Source: Trebouxia sp. TZW2008
Taxonomy: Eukaryota; Chlorophyta; Trebouxiophyceae; Trebouxiales; Trebouxiaceae
NCBI GenBank assembly: GCA_002118135.1
Contig: BDIU01000388.1
Coordinates: 124,001 to 188,000 of the forward strand
DNA: 64,000 bases
Reading direction: 5' to 3'
Part shown: piece by piece, positions 11,475-24,104 of the stretch
Position numbering within the stretch: the first letter of the stretch is position 1
How the letters are laid out: each line of letters starts with the position of its first letter
Position numbers and translations under genes: made by a program
Notes under the pieces: generated by a model
The model's database searches: none
Seen by the model: only the letters and a program-made list of their open reading frames with translations
What the model was told of the DNA's origin: nothing

Positions 11475-14416
11475 TTTGATCCGGACACAACCAGAGCCGA
11501 AGACTCAGCACAACTCGACTGCCGACAGCTCGTGCTGTGATGACACAATCGTAAGGGACCAGGAGGTACGCCTGTACACCATGAACGCCTGTTGCAGATC
11601 GAACGGTGAAGTTGTCACAGGGACGAGACTGGATAATGACAGATGTGCATGCTTTCTGTGAACGCCAGTAGCATATTCGCCAACCGCATTGGCATACAAC
11701 GCTTGCGCGAGCAAAAGCCAAAGCAGGCTTTGTATCAACAAGTCAACAGCTGCTTGCGCTGCAAACAAGAGTCGACAGGCTGTGTTCCTAATCGCGATAT
11801 GCACCCTGAAGAACTCTTGAGCAGTGCAGGTGCAGTAGCTTGGCTGGGAGCGGCGGTGCGACCGCTGCAAACCCACCGTTGAGATGCCATGCCCATCCAC
11901 CCGATGAACATGTGCTTTGGCCGTACGGTCACAGCAGGAGCTTCCGAACTTCCGTATACAGTCTCGTACTGACACAACGTTCCATGCACTCAAAACTTGA
12001 GCGTTGCACTTTGCCTGCTCAGGGGAAAGATCGACTTGACCGCCTGACTAGAGGACACTTGCATCGTGGCGCTGCGGACATAGCTTGGGAACCGCCCCTG
12101 TTGGCGCCCTGCCCAACCGAGACCCTAATTCAGCGCGTTGCAGTGTTCTCAGCACTGATCTTCTCAACCTGCCCTTAAGTACAACACTTAAGGTAGATCT
12201 GCGACAGACGTTTTGGAGGTGAAAACCATTCGTACTGCATCCATGTCCTGCCAATGCAGCCCATTGACGCATTGTATTGCTGCAATCGTTTGCAAAACAG
12301 AATGAGTTGGTGAAAAGCATGTTGGAACGACTCTACTGTTTTGTGACGAGGATCTTTCGCCATTACGCTGTCAGTTGAGTGCAACGCTGTCGGCACCTTA
12401 CTTTTGCAAAAGTTTTCTCGACTGTGTACGACGCCTAAGGCCATGCAGGCCTGGCAATGACATAGTACTGCACGTGCTGAAGCCCAAGGAAAGGCCCTTG
12501 CTTATACATTGCTAACATTGTTATCGTGAATGCACACCGCGTTTTGCGTAGGCTATAGAGGAAACGCGAGTATGCATTGTAGCCTCATCTGGCGATGTGG
12601 ATGAGACACATGTGGCCACGCAAGGACCGAGCTGCAACGGCTTGCTATGGTGTAAGATTGCTGTCATGCCCATGATTGATAACAGTTCGATGATCGCTCG
12701 TCAAAAGCGTAAAATTGTTCCTGCTGCGATGTCATGAGTAATGCAGCTCAGAGCCACGTGAAGTATGCAAAGACCGCCAGCTCAAAATTGTTGAGTTTAG
12801 ATCTCACCGCTGAGCTTCAACTCAAGCTGGCAACGCGTTCAGGCCTTAAGATCGCATGCACCTAGATTTGGTGACCCAATGTGATCTAGAGCATGCAAGC
12901 CTACCGCACAAGACCAATTGGCAAACAGGAAGGAACTTCTAGACAAGATCTTGACTTGTGTGCTTACTAAAGGTGCATCATGATTACTGGCACCATCAGG
13001 CTATGTACCACCAACAATGATGGCTAAACATCTCTGCTTTTGTGTCGCATCTCATTTTGACATTGCACACAAGCAACCAGGCTTGGTCAACTCACTGACT
13101 ATGTCCATGTGTGCAGCGCCAAGTTCAGCATATGCACTCACTGTCACTAATGCCATTCGCGAAGAGCATCAGCCCAGGGCACCAACAACACAGCTCTGCC
13201 AATGCACCTAGCTCAAGACGCACAATGTATTGACAAAATATGGCATACTATTCCAGGCTGCTTTGTCTCACCAATCCTTCCGTGGCAGCAGATTCAAGGA
13301 CCAGTGAGACCTGACACTCTCAAGACACCTGTGCCAGGTGCATATGTACAACCGCATATCTGCAGCTAGAAAGTGCATGGCCACCATGTCCAAAACATCG
13401 AAGAGCGTGCACACTGCTAGGTGACAGCTTGGCTCAGCCGAAAAGAAACTCAGCAGTGACAACATGCCCTTTGACACTGCCCCTGCATCAACCAACGTCT
13501 CAGGATGTAGCCATCACAAATGCTGCTGTCACTGTAACCCTGTATGCAAGCCTCAGTCCTTTGCATCGTTGTGGGCTGAAGAGGAGCCAGTGCAGGACGC
13601 TGACTACTCTCATGATTGAATAAGCAGAGGTTCAAGATTTCATCATGAACTGAGGTTGCTGCGCAGCTTTGACAGCAAGGCACAGCTGAGGCGTACAGAT
13701 ACAGCCAGAGAAGGTGGACACCATGTCTGTTGCTTTACAGAGCGGGTGATGTGTGTCATGTAGATTGAAACTCAGTGGTGAAGGAGTTCCATTCAGTGCT
13801 GTTCAAAAAGACCTCAGAGAGCCTGACATACAAGTTTTGTTTTGTGAGAGGTTGTGCTACCAGAGGCTGGAGCCATGTTTGCCAGAAACGTGCAGAGGCA
13901 TGCAGAACAACCAGATCCCAGAGCGTCATGGGTGACGTTAGGTCAGGAACACATCGATGATCGGCGACGAGTAGAAACGCAGGAAAAGGTACTTAAAACT
14001 TATAAACAAGATCAGAAGTGAAAGGTGGCTTCACAGGACAGCTGCTTGTCTCTCCACTTTCCGCCTGTCACCGCAGATGTCACTTCCTTTACTAGCTTTG
14101 CCATCCTCACAGCAAGACTCATGCGCTTTGTCATCGCTGTAGAAGTTTGCTGTTGTTCTTGCCTGTGCACTGTGCATTGTGCCGCTCTTCTTCTTGTGCT
14201 CCCTAACCTCACTGCATGCTGCCATCTGCGACATGTGCAATACATTGTGTTGCTGTGCATGCATTGCAACTCGAAGCAGCATGCTCAGCTGCTTTACTGA
14301 GACTGCGCATCGACAGCACATGTTGCTGCACAAACTAGCGTCTTGAGTGCACATGTGAGATCCGTCAAGTGTATCGGTGTTTGCGCAAAAGACGTGTCGG
14401 GCTTGCAGAAGCAGTC
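11475..14416. other. Intergenic region with a CpG-rich stretch between divergent genes
   Basis: From about 11.2 to 12.9 kb CpG is dense (nine CpG in 12001-12120), unlike most of the window. Long open frames occur on both strands here, but they overlap one another and show no family motif or splice pattern. A minus-strand frame at 13268-13495 (VDAGAVSKGMLSLLSFF) is faintly armadillo-like but could not be joined to other exons. No gene is claimed. Confidence 0.4.
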
Positions 14417-17400
14417 ATGCAATCAGCCAGCGGTTCGTACCGAAACCTTGCAGCTCTTGCTGACGGCTTCGATGCACTGACAGAAGGTACGCCAGCAGCG
14501 ATAGGTCATACTTGTCTGCAGATGACACCCGGTGCTTGACACCATTGACCGGGCTGGCAGCTATTTTACCGTCTACAAAGTCCATTCTGTCCGTATTGGC
14601 GCAGGGGGCCCGTTGTCCTTCGGAGACAGCAGACGCAAGCAATCCAGGAACTCTATTGACAGTCAAGATGGACGCAGTGGCAAAAGCAGGTGCCCTGTCA
14701 TCTCAATGATGCCCCTTTCAGGTTTCTGTCAGCATTCTTTCTCACATTGCTGCCTCTGTGCACGCAGATTCATCTTTGTATCCAACCACCTCCCAGTCAA
14801 ATGTAGCAGATCAGCTGATGACAGCTGTTGGGAGTTCTCTTGGGATGAGGATGCTCTCATTGCCCAGGCAAAGGTGCTTCTCAACATGTGACTCTTTGTG
14901 CAAGCATGCATGTACTGTCCCCGCACCTTATCTTGACTCTTCAAGGAATGCGCAGGGAGGAATTGACGAAGATGAGCATGAGGTGCTCTATGTAGGCTGT
15001 TTGTCTGCAGAAGTTGACCCACAAGAACACGAGGTATGATGAGTCGACCCTGCAGCAGAACAAACAATGTGTCCTGCAACTTCAGTTTAGTGTAAAGGAA
15101 TTCATCAACCCCTTGCAATGCATGCAGATGGTGGCTCTGGAGCTTTTCAGCATGTTCAACTGCTTTCCAGTGTTCTTGGGGCCTGATCTGAAAGAGCGCT
15201 ACTACAGAGGTACTTGTCATGTCCCTGCAGTGCATCTGGAATTTGCTCCTATATGCACTCAGCTGGGCCCGAAAGTCTGCCTAATATGCTTTTTTCCATG
15301 AAAGAAGGAACATGAGATAATAGCGCTATGCTTGTGATGCTGCCCTGTAGGTTTCTGTAAACAGCAGCTCTGGCCCATGCTGCACTACTGGTTGCCTCTT
15401 TCGCCCAGCAGTAACAGCCGATTTGACCCGGATTTGTGGCAAGCCTACGTCAAAGCCAACAAGGTAGGCTCGTGCCAGCATGCACACTGTTGCTGCTGCA
15501 TCACCCTGCTGCAGGGCCTCGATGCATGCACCCGTATACATATTTTCACCGGGACCTGCGCAGCATGACAGTGACATGTGCCAGTTTTCAATTACTGCAT
15601 GCATGCCATGTGTATGCACTACACAAAGACTTGTATGAGTGAGGCTGTTAAACTCTACATCAAGTTAGCTCTGCTCACTGTGCACAGCCGCATGCAGCTT
15701 CACAAGCTCTGCATATGTACATTCAGATGATCCTATAGGCCTTCAAAAAGATGGAATATGCAGAACATGGATAGAATCTGTACTTTTATCCATGAATTAC
15801 AGTCTGTGAGTACAAGTGTACATACTCTGCAGATGTTCTCAGACAAGCTGGTTGAGGTGATCAGCATGGATGATGACTTTGTCTGGATTCATGACTACCA
15901 TCTTCTAGTGCTGCCATCCCTGCTGCGGAAACGGTTTCACCGCCTGCGGTGCGGCTTGTTCCTGCATTCACCCTTTCCATCATCAGAAATCTGGCGCACA
16001 TTTCCCAAAAGGGAGGAGCTGCTGCGAGCCTTGCTCAACGTGGATCTCATAGGTGCGTGCCCAATTACCTGCTGCTGAGGTGTGGACCGCATAGGTGTAA
16101 TCTGAAGCCCGATTGCCTCATGGGCTTGTGTCCAGCTGCTGTTGGAGTCCTATATCCACTTGCCTTGGCCAAGCAGCGCCTTTGCCTTGACTTCCATCTT
16201 GTTGTTTGGTGACGCATTCACAAGCAATATGAATCCGTCTGTACGACTCCTTTCACATTTGAGCAGAAACCTTGCCGCTGTGGATCCTCATAGATCATCA
16301 CGCCTGGCAAGTGCTCCTTGCAGACTTGGGTTTGCCGGGATGCACCAAAAGTCCATATTGGGCCAGGACTTGAAGTTGTTTCTTGACATTGGTGTGCAGG
16401 CTTTCACACCTTTGACTATGCAAGGCATTTCCTGTCGTGCTGTTCTCGGATGCTTGGGCTGGAGCATGTCACATCACGAGGGTCCATCATGATAGAGTAC
16501 TACGGAAGAGACATAGGCGTCAAGATCATGCCCACTGGTGTGAACCCAGATAGGTTCCTAGATGGTTTCACCTCAGATGATACAATCTGGAGACGAGGAG
16601 AGCTACTTAGTCAGGTAAACATTGAAAGAAACATCAAGCCTGAGCAAATTGAACATCCCATTGAAGTGCCTGATACTGTCAACAGACAAAAACACCAAGC
16701 CAGGACAAACTGTACAACCCGTTGCTGGATCTTATGCCCCAAACTGAAATGAATTGCTGAGCCTGTACAAACAGCACATCTAACTGAAGGGTCTTACGCG
16801 AGCATCAGAAACTGCACAGAGTCAGCATCAAACTATTCATCAGTAAGACGATTTATAGGTTATCAAACATCCTGCTTGCTTGCATGCCTGAGCACGTGGA
16901 AGATTCTCAAGCCGACTGCATCGTTGCTTTTGTTGTGCTCAGTCAACACTGCTTGTGTTGTACAGTTTCAAGGGCAAACGGTGCTCATTGGGGTTGATGA
17001 CATGGACCTCTTCAAAGGCATTGAGCTGAAGCTGATGGCAGTGGAGCGAGTGCTGGACCATCACCCTGAATGGCGGGGCAAGCTAGTCCTCATACAAGTC
17101 ACAAATGCACCCAGGTCAGCACGCTCTTGCATTTTCACAAGAGAAGTGTCATTTGACCCTGTAGCAATCCCGTCCATACGCATATAGTCTGGTATTGATG
17201 AGTGTATTGGCACAAGCCCAAGGTCAAACAGCAAGGACATTCTTGGCTTGTGTTGTCTTGACTGCAGATACAACAGCAGGGCTATCACTGAGCTGCATTG
17301 CTTGGGCTGTACAATTTTGCAGCCATTGCAAATGTACGCTGCATTGCTTGGGCTGCAGGTCCAAGAGTAAAGGCCTCACTGAGCTGCATGACTTTGTGTT

Positions 17401-20400
17401 GTAGCTGTCACAGACACTGAGCTGCATCCCTTGGGCTGCAGCCATCAGAATCTCTGAGCTGCATGAGTTTGTATTCCAGCCATCACAATAGGTTGGGGTT
17501 GAGATCAGGCAGCAAGGACATCACTGACTTGTATTGGTTTGGCTGTATGTCTAACAGCAAGGGCATCAGTGAGATGCAGAACACGTGTTGTAGCCATTAA
17601 AAGAACTGAGCTGCATTGCTTGGGCTGCAGATTGAACAGCAAGCACACAAGTGAGGCATTACCTTTTGGCCGCAGGTCTAACAGCAAGGATATAACTGAG
17701 CTGCATGACTTTGTGTTGGGCGTAGCCAACCGCATCAACAAAAAGTACGGCAGCGGCAGCTACCTGCCCATTGTGTGGGTTGAGAGACCCGTCTCACTGT
17801 ACGAGAAAATTGCGCTGTACTCCATTGCTGATGTGGCTGTGGTGACAGCAACCAGGGATGGCATGAACCTTGTGCCTTATGAGTACATAGTGTGCAGACA
17901 GGGCGCTCCGGTCTGTCCTATACCCTCATCTTTGAGATGCAGACGATGCTTAACCTCTGCATCTTTGAGATTTGCTCCATGTCGTTCGTGTGACGCAAAC
18001 GCTACTCAAGTTCTGTGTTTTGCCAGTTGTGATGAAACATGAGCCTGTCAGGTGTTGCAACACAGTATGGACTGGACCTGCCTTTCATGCCTGTATGCTG
18101 TCCATGCGCATGTTCATGAGCATCCCATTTGTTGGCTAGGCCAGACAGCACCTGAGCCATGCACACCTAGCCTTGTTGTGTGTGTCGTCGATAGCACTTT
18201 TCCTTTTGCCAATCACAGACATTGCGATACAGACATCAAATGGGATGAAGGGGCATAGACCTTCATCGTAGCAAACTCGGTATAGGGACTTGTCTGCTTT
18301 GCATGTCCTGTTGAGTTGATGTAGGACAGCTTGACAGGCTTGCATGACTTGCGTGGAGGAGATTGCTTGCATCTGTATGTACTTAGGCGCTGCTTTTCAA
18401 GGCCTGCACGGCATTGAGTGGATGCACGACAAGATGAGTGGATAGATGGAAATCACATTGGTGAAATCTTCTGCAGGATGTAGCAGCAGAGCAAAAATCC
18501 TCTATGCTGGTAGTCTCTGAGTTTGTGGGCTGCTCCCCTAGTCTCAGTGGAGCCATCAGGGTGAACCCCTGGAATGTAGATAGCGTAGCAGATGGCATCT
18601 ACTCAGCCATCAAGATGCCAGTGCATGACCGCCATCTGAGGCATGCCAAGCACTGGCGATATGTCTCCTCACACACAGCAGCCTTCTGGGTCAAGGTGCA
18701 CTCTCTGTCCAAGAACTGCCATATTTGTGCTGTGGCTGCTCCAGGCTGCCACCATGTCCTGTTCTCATACTGCTTTCTTTGCCTTGCTGCACAGACAAGG
18801 TGAACCATGAATGCCTGGAAACACTGCTGATTGCATCATGCCATGGAACGGCCTAGCCAAAGCATGCTTACGAGAAATTTGCATTGAACACACATCATTT
18901 GAATGCACACACAAACCCTGCCATTGTTTGCTGCAGTACACAATGATAAGCTGACTCTCCTGCCGTCATATTCTGCTGGGTCACAGTTCCTGCGCTGCAC
19001 ACACCGCGCCACTTGCAATACGCTTTTGTCATCAGGACGCCTAAAATGCAAGATGGCATGGTGCAAGTACAAAGCCACACACATTCACACTGCACATACT
19101 CATCACCGCTATGCCCTGCCATGATATCGAAGTACCTGTGTTGATGCTGCAGTCATTTGTGTCAGCCATGTCTCAGCTGACCAAGCAGCACAGAACCATG
19201 AAGACTTTTGCTGCTTCCCTGCCACAACACTCTAGCAACAGAGACACTCCAACCAGTGCTATGCTGATTCCATGCCATGACGCTCAAGCAACAATTTTGG
19301 TGCTGCAGTCTTGCATGTCAGACACGCTTCCCAATGCTGCTTTCATGTTGTGATACTCAATCCAGCACTCTCTATGCTGCAGTCATTTGTGTCAGACATG
19401 TCCCGGTTGACCAGGCGGCATACAACCATGAAGTGCTATGGTCTGGGGCTGGGCTTGGACACCTTCCGCATTGTGTCTCTTGGCGAGAACTTCCGTAGGC
19501 TAGATCCCATCTCCGTTATGAATGCATATCAAGGGTAAGCAAATCTGCTGCATTGCTCTTGTGCTGCCCAACAGTACTTTCTCTTGATGCTTACTGCACT
19601 GTCTGTTGGCCTGTCCCAGCTGACTAAGCGTCATAGGGCTGTAAAATGCTGTGGCCCAAGGCTTGGCTTGGACACCTTGCACGTTGTGTCTATTGCTGGA
19701 AACTTCCGTAGGCTAGATCCCAACTCTCTCATGAATGCGTGTTGGGGAAGGGTAACTCTGCTGAAATGCTCTGATGCTGCCTTGCTACGCGCAAAGTATT
19801 CTGTTTAGTGCAACGACTTCAGCATGAACCTGATGTCTTGCTTCTTTGATGCGGTTGCATAGTGATGCAACCTTGTCAAACCTCTCAGCAGACATCTGTG
19901 CATTCTTGCTCATGACCAACAGCGACAGCACAGCAGTCAGCACAGTACAGCTCAGGAAGCTGTCAGCTGCAGTTGGGTTCATATGCATTCCATGTTGCAG
20001 ATGCATTGAATTGGTTCATGGCGTGATTACATTACACTTCATCAACAGAGTTCTTACCAGTAGCCTAAGCAGATTGTGGGCTCTATAGGGCAAGCAAGCG
20101 ACTGCTGCTGCTGGACTATGATGGCACTCTAGTGGACCAGAACGCCATTGACAACAAGCCCAACGCAGAGGTGCTGAAAGTGGTCCAGGGTCTGTGTGCG
20201 GACCCCAACAACTTCGTCTACATCATCAGTGGCAGAGCAAGGACTGAGCTGTCGCATTGGTTTGACCCATCTGTAAGTCCGCTTCTATGAGCTGTTGCAT
20301 TCATAAGCTGTTGCTGTGGTTGGACCTGTGACCAAGTCTGCTTGCGTGTGTTGTGCAAATTGGTTTCTTGCTTGTGGGTGTCAGCTTTCAAGCGCTGTGA

Positions 20401-21271
20401 GCACTCTTTGATCCCACCTGTGCTCCTGCTTCTGCACCTTTTGCATTCCTATGCAGCTGGCTTCTGCCTACCACAGTACTGGGCTGCTGCGCTAGAACTC
20501 GCAGCAGTTGTGGTGCACAATTCGACATAATCCTTGTGCAGCCCATGCATAGCTGCCCAGTCCAACCTCTGTTGCTGTGTAGGTCAAGCTAGCATCAGAC
20601 AGCAGCACTCTAGTCACCAGCATCCAGACCACTTGCAGCTGCCCAAATTAGTGTCTGCTGCTGTTTCCATGAATCTAGCAGCAGACAACAGCACAAGCCA
20701 CCTGCTCAGCCAGATCATGCGCAGCTGCCCAGTTCAAATGTCGCTGCTGTGTAGGTGAAGCTAGCATCAGACCCCAGCACAAGCGGCCAGAGTCCAGATA
20801 GTGCGCAGCCGCTTGCCTATCACATCGAGTCAACTGGTCCTTCAGGGACTGGCGAGACCGCCCATGCACAAGCTCCCCCACCCCAACAGACCAACCCCTC
20901 CCAGCAGGCTGGCACACACCAGCAAGAGCCCAACCCACTGGTGTGGCCGCCCTCTTTGACCCTCTTGCCCTGTTGGGTGACAGGCAATGAATCCCCATAC
21001 TACTTGTTGCAGTGTTTGATAATATGAATACTTGCATTTAGTAGGTCAGCGCTGGGAATGTTGTGTGGTTCACAGTTTCCAGTTCATCCCATTGATTTAT
21101 ATACTCCTACTGATGTACTGCATGCTATGTATTGTGTGCAGGAGAGGCTAGGGCTAGCTGCTGAGCATGGCTACTTCCTGCGGCATCAAGCCAGTCAAGA
21201 GTGGCAGAATCAAAGTGGAGGCCATGCAGATCTGGGCTGGAAAGACATGGTCATACCTATCCTTCAGGTCA

Positions 21272-21324
<53 letters not shown>

Positions 21325-21479
21325 GTGAAAATGATGCATACATGTGCTGTGTTACTAAGCAATAAGGAAACGTTCATACCAGTAAGTGATGATGATGCTA
21401 CAACAGTGATAGTAATCAGTTCATAATTGTAGACAAACTTATAATAATAGTGAGGCTGATGTGAATGATAAAGATAATG

Positions 21480-21514
<35 letters not shown>

Positions 21515-24104
21515 GATCATGATAGTTGCAGTACATTCATATTCCAATACAGGTGCGGGGTATGAGTGGTCCAAGTGCATTTTGTGCAGCTACACTCGAG
21601 GGAGAATTATGAATGTGCACTGAAGGGGCTGCAGACCTCTAGTATTGTTTGTTGGTGTGCATCAGCCGTACTCATAGCAGCTCACTAAGCAAATTATTGC
21701 AATTATCATGTAGTTGCATGCTGCGATAGGGTTCACGCTTCAAGCTGTCACAAGACACTTATTCAACTTATGTATGATCATGCAGGTTTACACAGAGTCC
21801 ACAGATGGCAGCTATTTGGACGTCAAGGAGAGTGCGTTGGTATGGCACTATAAGGACGCAGACCCAGATTTTGGCAGATGGCAAGCCAAGGTACGCTTTA
21901 CAGATACAGTGATGATCACAACTGCAATGAATCTGAAACGACTGTCCGTACATTGAGCTGTAGTTTGTACTGTCCTTACAAGGAGAAGTCTCTGTATCAA
22001 GTGTTCTTAGATGGGAAATTCCTGTAGTCTGAGCACACATGCTTTACAGATCCTGTCTTGACGCCAGGCTAGACACAGCCTGTGATGTGTCAAGCCAGCA
22101 TGCTCTGCTTGTCCATGCTCTGAATGTTATGGCCTGCTTTTTATCCTTTCAACATCATAATCATTGACAGCATGCAGTTGAGAATTTATTGGGATTGGTG
22201 ATGGTGTGTCAACCAGACCTTAGCATCTCAGACAATTTGCTCTGCTTGTGCTGTGAATGTTGCCGAAGTGTTGTTTTGTGCAACACCTCAGCTCTCCTTG
22301 TGCTATGACCCTCTCTCAGGTCTTGATCTGCTGAAAAAGTCACCTCTGCTTGTGCTGTGACCCTCTTAGGCATTGTTTTGTTGAACAACTGAGCGTGCAA
22401 TCAGCAATTGTGATGCTGCAGGAGTTGCTAGATCATCTAGAAGGCATGCTGTCAAATGAAGCTGTTGCAGTCACAGTTGGTCAAGCCATTGTTGAGGTCA
22501 AGCCACAGGTAAACAGCTCAACATCATCATCCTCAATATCATTTGCACCATCCTCGCCATCATCCTCATCATCAGCATCACCATTCTTCTCATCACCATT
22601 CTCCTCCTCATCATGATCGTCATGATCATCATCAGAGCCTCTTGCTAACATCATTCAGCAAGACTACCTATGCATTCTTGCAGGCAGACCCCTGCATTTA
22701 TCATTGAGACACATGCTGAATATGCCTTACATGCACACACAGGCAGGCCACATGTATTGTTGTGCTCTCTATACGCTTTCTCAGATGCTGGATCCCAGAT
22801 GCTTGTGCCCAGCATCTGGGATCAAGCATCCCATCAGCTGTTGCCATCTTGTGCTGCAATCATCTGAACTGCCAACCTTAGGCAGGAGTGCATCATGGTC
22901 TGCACCAACTTGCACAGCATCCAAACATGCCTTCATGCTTTTCTGCCTCTTGACAAGCCTGGCTTTCTCCATTTCAAACATTCAAAATGCTTATGGTTCC
23001 ATCTGTACAGTCAGATTTCTCTCAAGCTGCGCAACTCCGACTCCCTGAGTAGACGTACTTCAAATATTTTGGGGACAGTTGACGACAAGCGAAGGCTTTT
23101 CTTTCCTCAATTCTTGAAGGTATTGATACCTTCAAGAAATTCCTTCCTGACTGCATCCTGTCTGTAATTTCTGAGCATAGTGAGCATGTGCAGGGAGCCT
23201 CCAAAGGCGCTGCTGTGGACACCATCCTGAAGACTCTAGCAGACCAAGGCAATGCACCTGACTTTGTGCTATGCATTGGGGATGACCGCTCTGATGAAGA
23301 CATGTTCATTGCCATGGAGCACGTCACCTTCTCCCCTCACCTACCTGCTGAGGTCAGCATTTCATCTGTCCCTGTTCTTGCAGCTTGTTCTGCTGTCAGC
23401 TTTTCCTTTTCTTGATGTTGATTCGACCGTCAGCCTTGTTTCTTTAGCTTTGGTGATGACTGCCAGTGTCCGTGTTTATATGTTGATCGCCATGGAGCAC
23501 GCCACCTTCTCCCCTACCTGCTGAGGTCAGCACTCTCATGCTTCTGGTCTTCGAATTGGTGATTGTTGGTTGAGTGGTTGACTTGGTGGTTGGTCCTGAT
23601 TGCTCTTGGAAGGCTGGTGGCTCGCCTGATTTGGGTTTTATAGTGGTATGGGCTGTGTCTTATGGTTGGAAAAAGGCCCAATGAGGCTGGCTGAGCATGT
23701 AGCAGAATCTGCGTAACTTGACGTCAACTCTGCTATCAGCCTTGTTGTTCCTAGCTTGAGTGGCGGTGCTGGCGGTGCATTCAGCAGTTTCTGTTTGCAA
23801 AGGCTGTTTTAGGTTTTGTATGAAATGTTATGCTTGCCCAGCAGTTGCCACAGGCAGCTGTTGATGACCAGTGCACTTGCCTTTTGGGTGATGAACATCA
23901 TTCAAGCTGAGCTGCAAATTTGTGCTGACAACTTTGGTGCATGCACAGGTGTTTGCGGTCACTGTTGGGCAGAAACCCAGCAAGGCTCCCTTCTACACCA
24001 ATGACACAGCTGAAGTGGCTTCCCTGCTAGCGAGGCTGTCAGAGATGAAGCCACGCTCAGCTACACGCTTGAAACCTTCTGGCAAGGGAATGCGCCGATC
24101 ATGA
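14417..24104 (+). CDS. Class II trehalose-6-phosphate synthase/phosphatase fusion (TPS-TPP)
   Basis: Eighteen proposed exons: 14417-14486, (14581 or 14626)-14689, 14768-14873, 14956-15033, 15128-15209, 15351-15463, 15833-16052, 16400-16614, 16966-17114, 17676-17910, 18477-18695, 19383-19534, 20089-20272, 21142-21267, 21786-21890, 22422-22508, 23194-23352, 23949-24104; about 854 residues, normal for class II. N-terminal GT20 domain: FIFVSNHLPVK, WIHDYHLLVLPSLLR, FLHSPFPSSEIWR, GVDDMDLFKGIELK (the class II form), GMNLVPYEY, VVSEFVGCSPSLSGAIRVNPW. C-terminal HAD phosphatase domain: LLLLDYDGTLV, the SGR loop, AAEHGYFLR, GDDRSDEDMF, all intact. In plants class II proteins are mostly regulatory, so synthase activity is unsure while the phosphatase residues look competent. 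The second exon's acceptor is unresolved; the strong TGCAG at 14521 is out of frame. Introns carry many decayed exon copies. Confidence 0.92.
17218..17675 (+). repeat. Array of about eight degenerate copies of a TPS exon 10 leader
   Basis: The intron before the exon starting 17676 repeats its acceptor and first about 35 bases: GCAGGTCTAACAGCAAGG, then CACTGAGCTGCATGACTTTG. Recognisable copies begin near 17218, 17266, 17328, 17358, 17403, 17440, 17503, 17540 and 17620. Several continue into the words TGCATTGCTTGGGCTGC or TTTGTGTTGTAG. Only the last copy opens into the full coding exon (ELHDFVLGVANRINKK). Confidence 0.75.
19153..19203 (+). pseudogene. Truncated copy of TPS exon 12 (upstream)
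   Basis: GCTGCAG acceptor followed by a frame reading SFVSAMSQLTKQHRTMK, matching SFVSDMSRLTRRHTTMK of the real exon at 19383. Similarity then stops. A shorter trace (acceptor plus SCMSDT) occurs at about 19309-19345. Confidence 0.75.
19589..19755 (+). pseudogene. Full-length open copy of TPS exon 12 with lost acceptor
   Basis: Reads LSQLTKRHRAVKCCG, LGLDTLHVVSIAGNFRRLDP and SLMNA, parallel to the real exon 19383-19534 throughout and free of stops. The acceptor TGCAG of the other copies is TGCAC here, so it is probably not spliced in the same way. A donor-like GGTAACTC follows at its end. Confidence 0.75.
20548..20771 (+). repeat. Tandem duplication of about 174 bp in TPS intron 13
   Basis: The words GCTGCCCAGT...TGTGTAGGT(C/G)AAGCTAGCATCAGAC occur at 20548-20600 and again at 20722-20771, with related sequence between. 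No exon of TPS was matched to it. Confidence 0.55.
21273..21323 (+). repeat. CTG trinucleotide microsatellite, 17 units
   Basis: An uninterrupted CTG run starting five bases into the intron, directly after the donor of TPS exon 14 (exon end 21267, donor GTCAG). Its position next to a splice site could make length variation affect splicing. Confidence 0.95.
21467..21530 (+). repeat. GATAAT-type microsatellite
   Basis: A run of AATGAT/AATAAT units within TPS intron 14. It is non-coding; the Tyr/His-rich frames it creates on the other strand are artefacts. Confidence 0.9.
22515..22630 (+). repeat. Imperfect CAT/CCT trinucleotide tract
   Basis: Low-complexity TCATC/CCTCA tract in TPS intron 16, just after the donor at 22509. 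No coding evidence. Confidence 0.8.
23482..23530 (+). pseudogene. Partial copy of the 3' end of TPS exon 17
   Basis: GCCATGGAGCACG-CACCTTCTCCCC followed by TACCTGCTGAGGTCAGCA repeats the end of the real exon (23194-23352) and its donor, with an 8-base deletion that breaks the frame. Confidence 0.8.

Noticed and set aside
11840..12178. 112-codon plus-strand open frame in the CpG-rich intergenic region
   Set aside because: Long frames occur on both strands here as expected from high CpG; no motif, splice context or family match.
13268..13495. Minus-strand frame faintly resembling an armadillo repeat
   Set aside because: It could not be joined to any other exon in phase and the similarity is limited to a short hydrophobic stretch.
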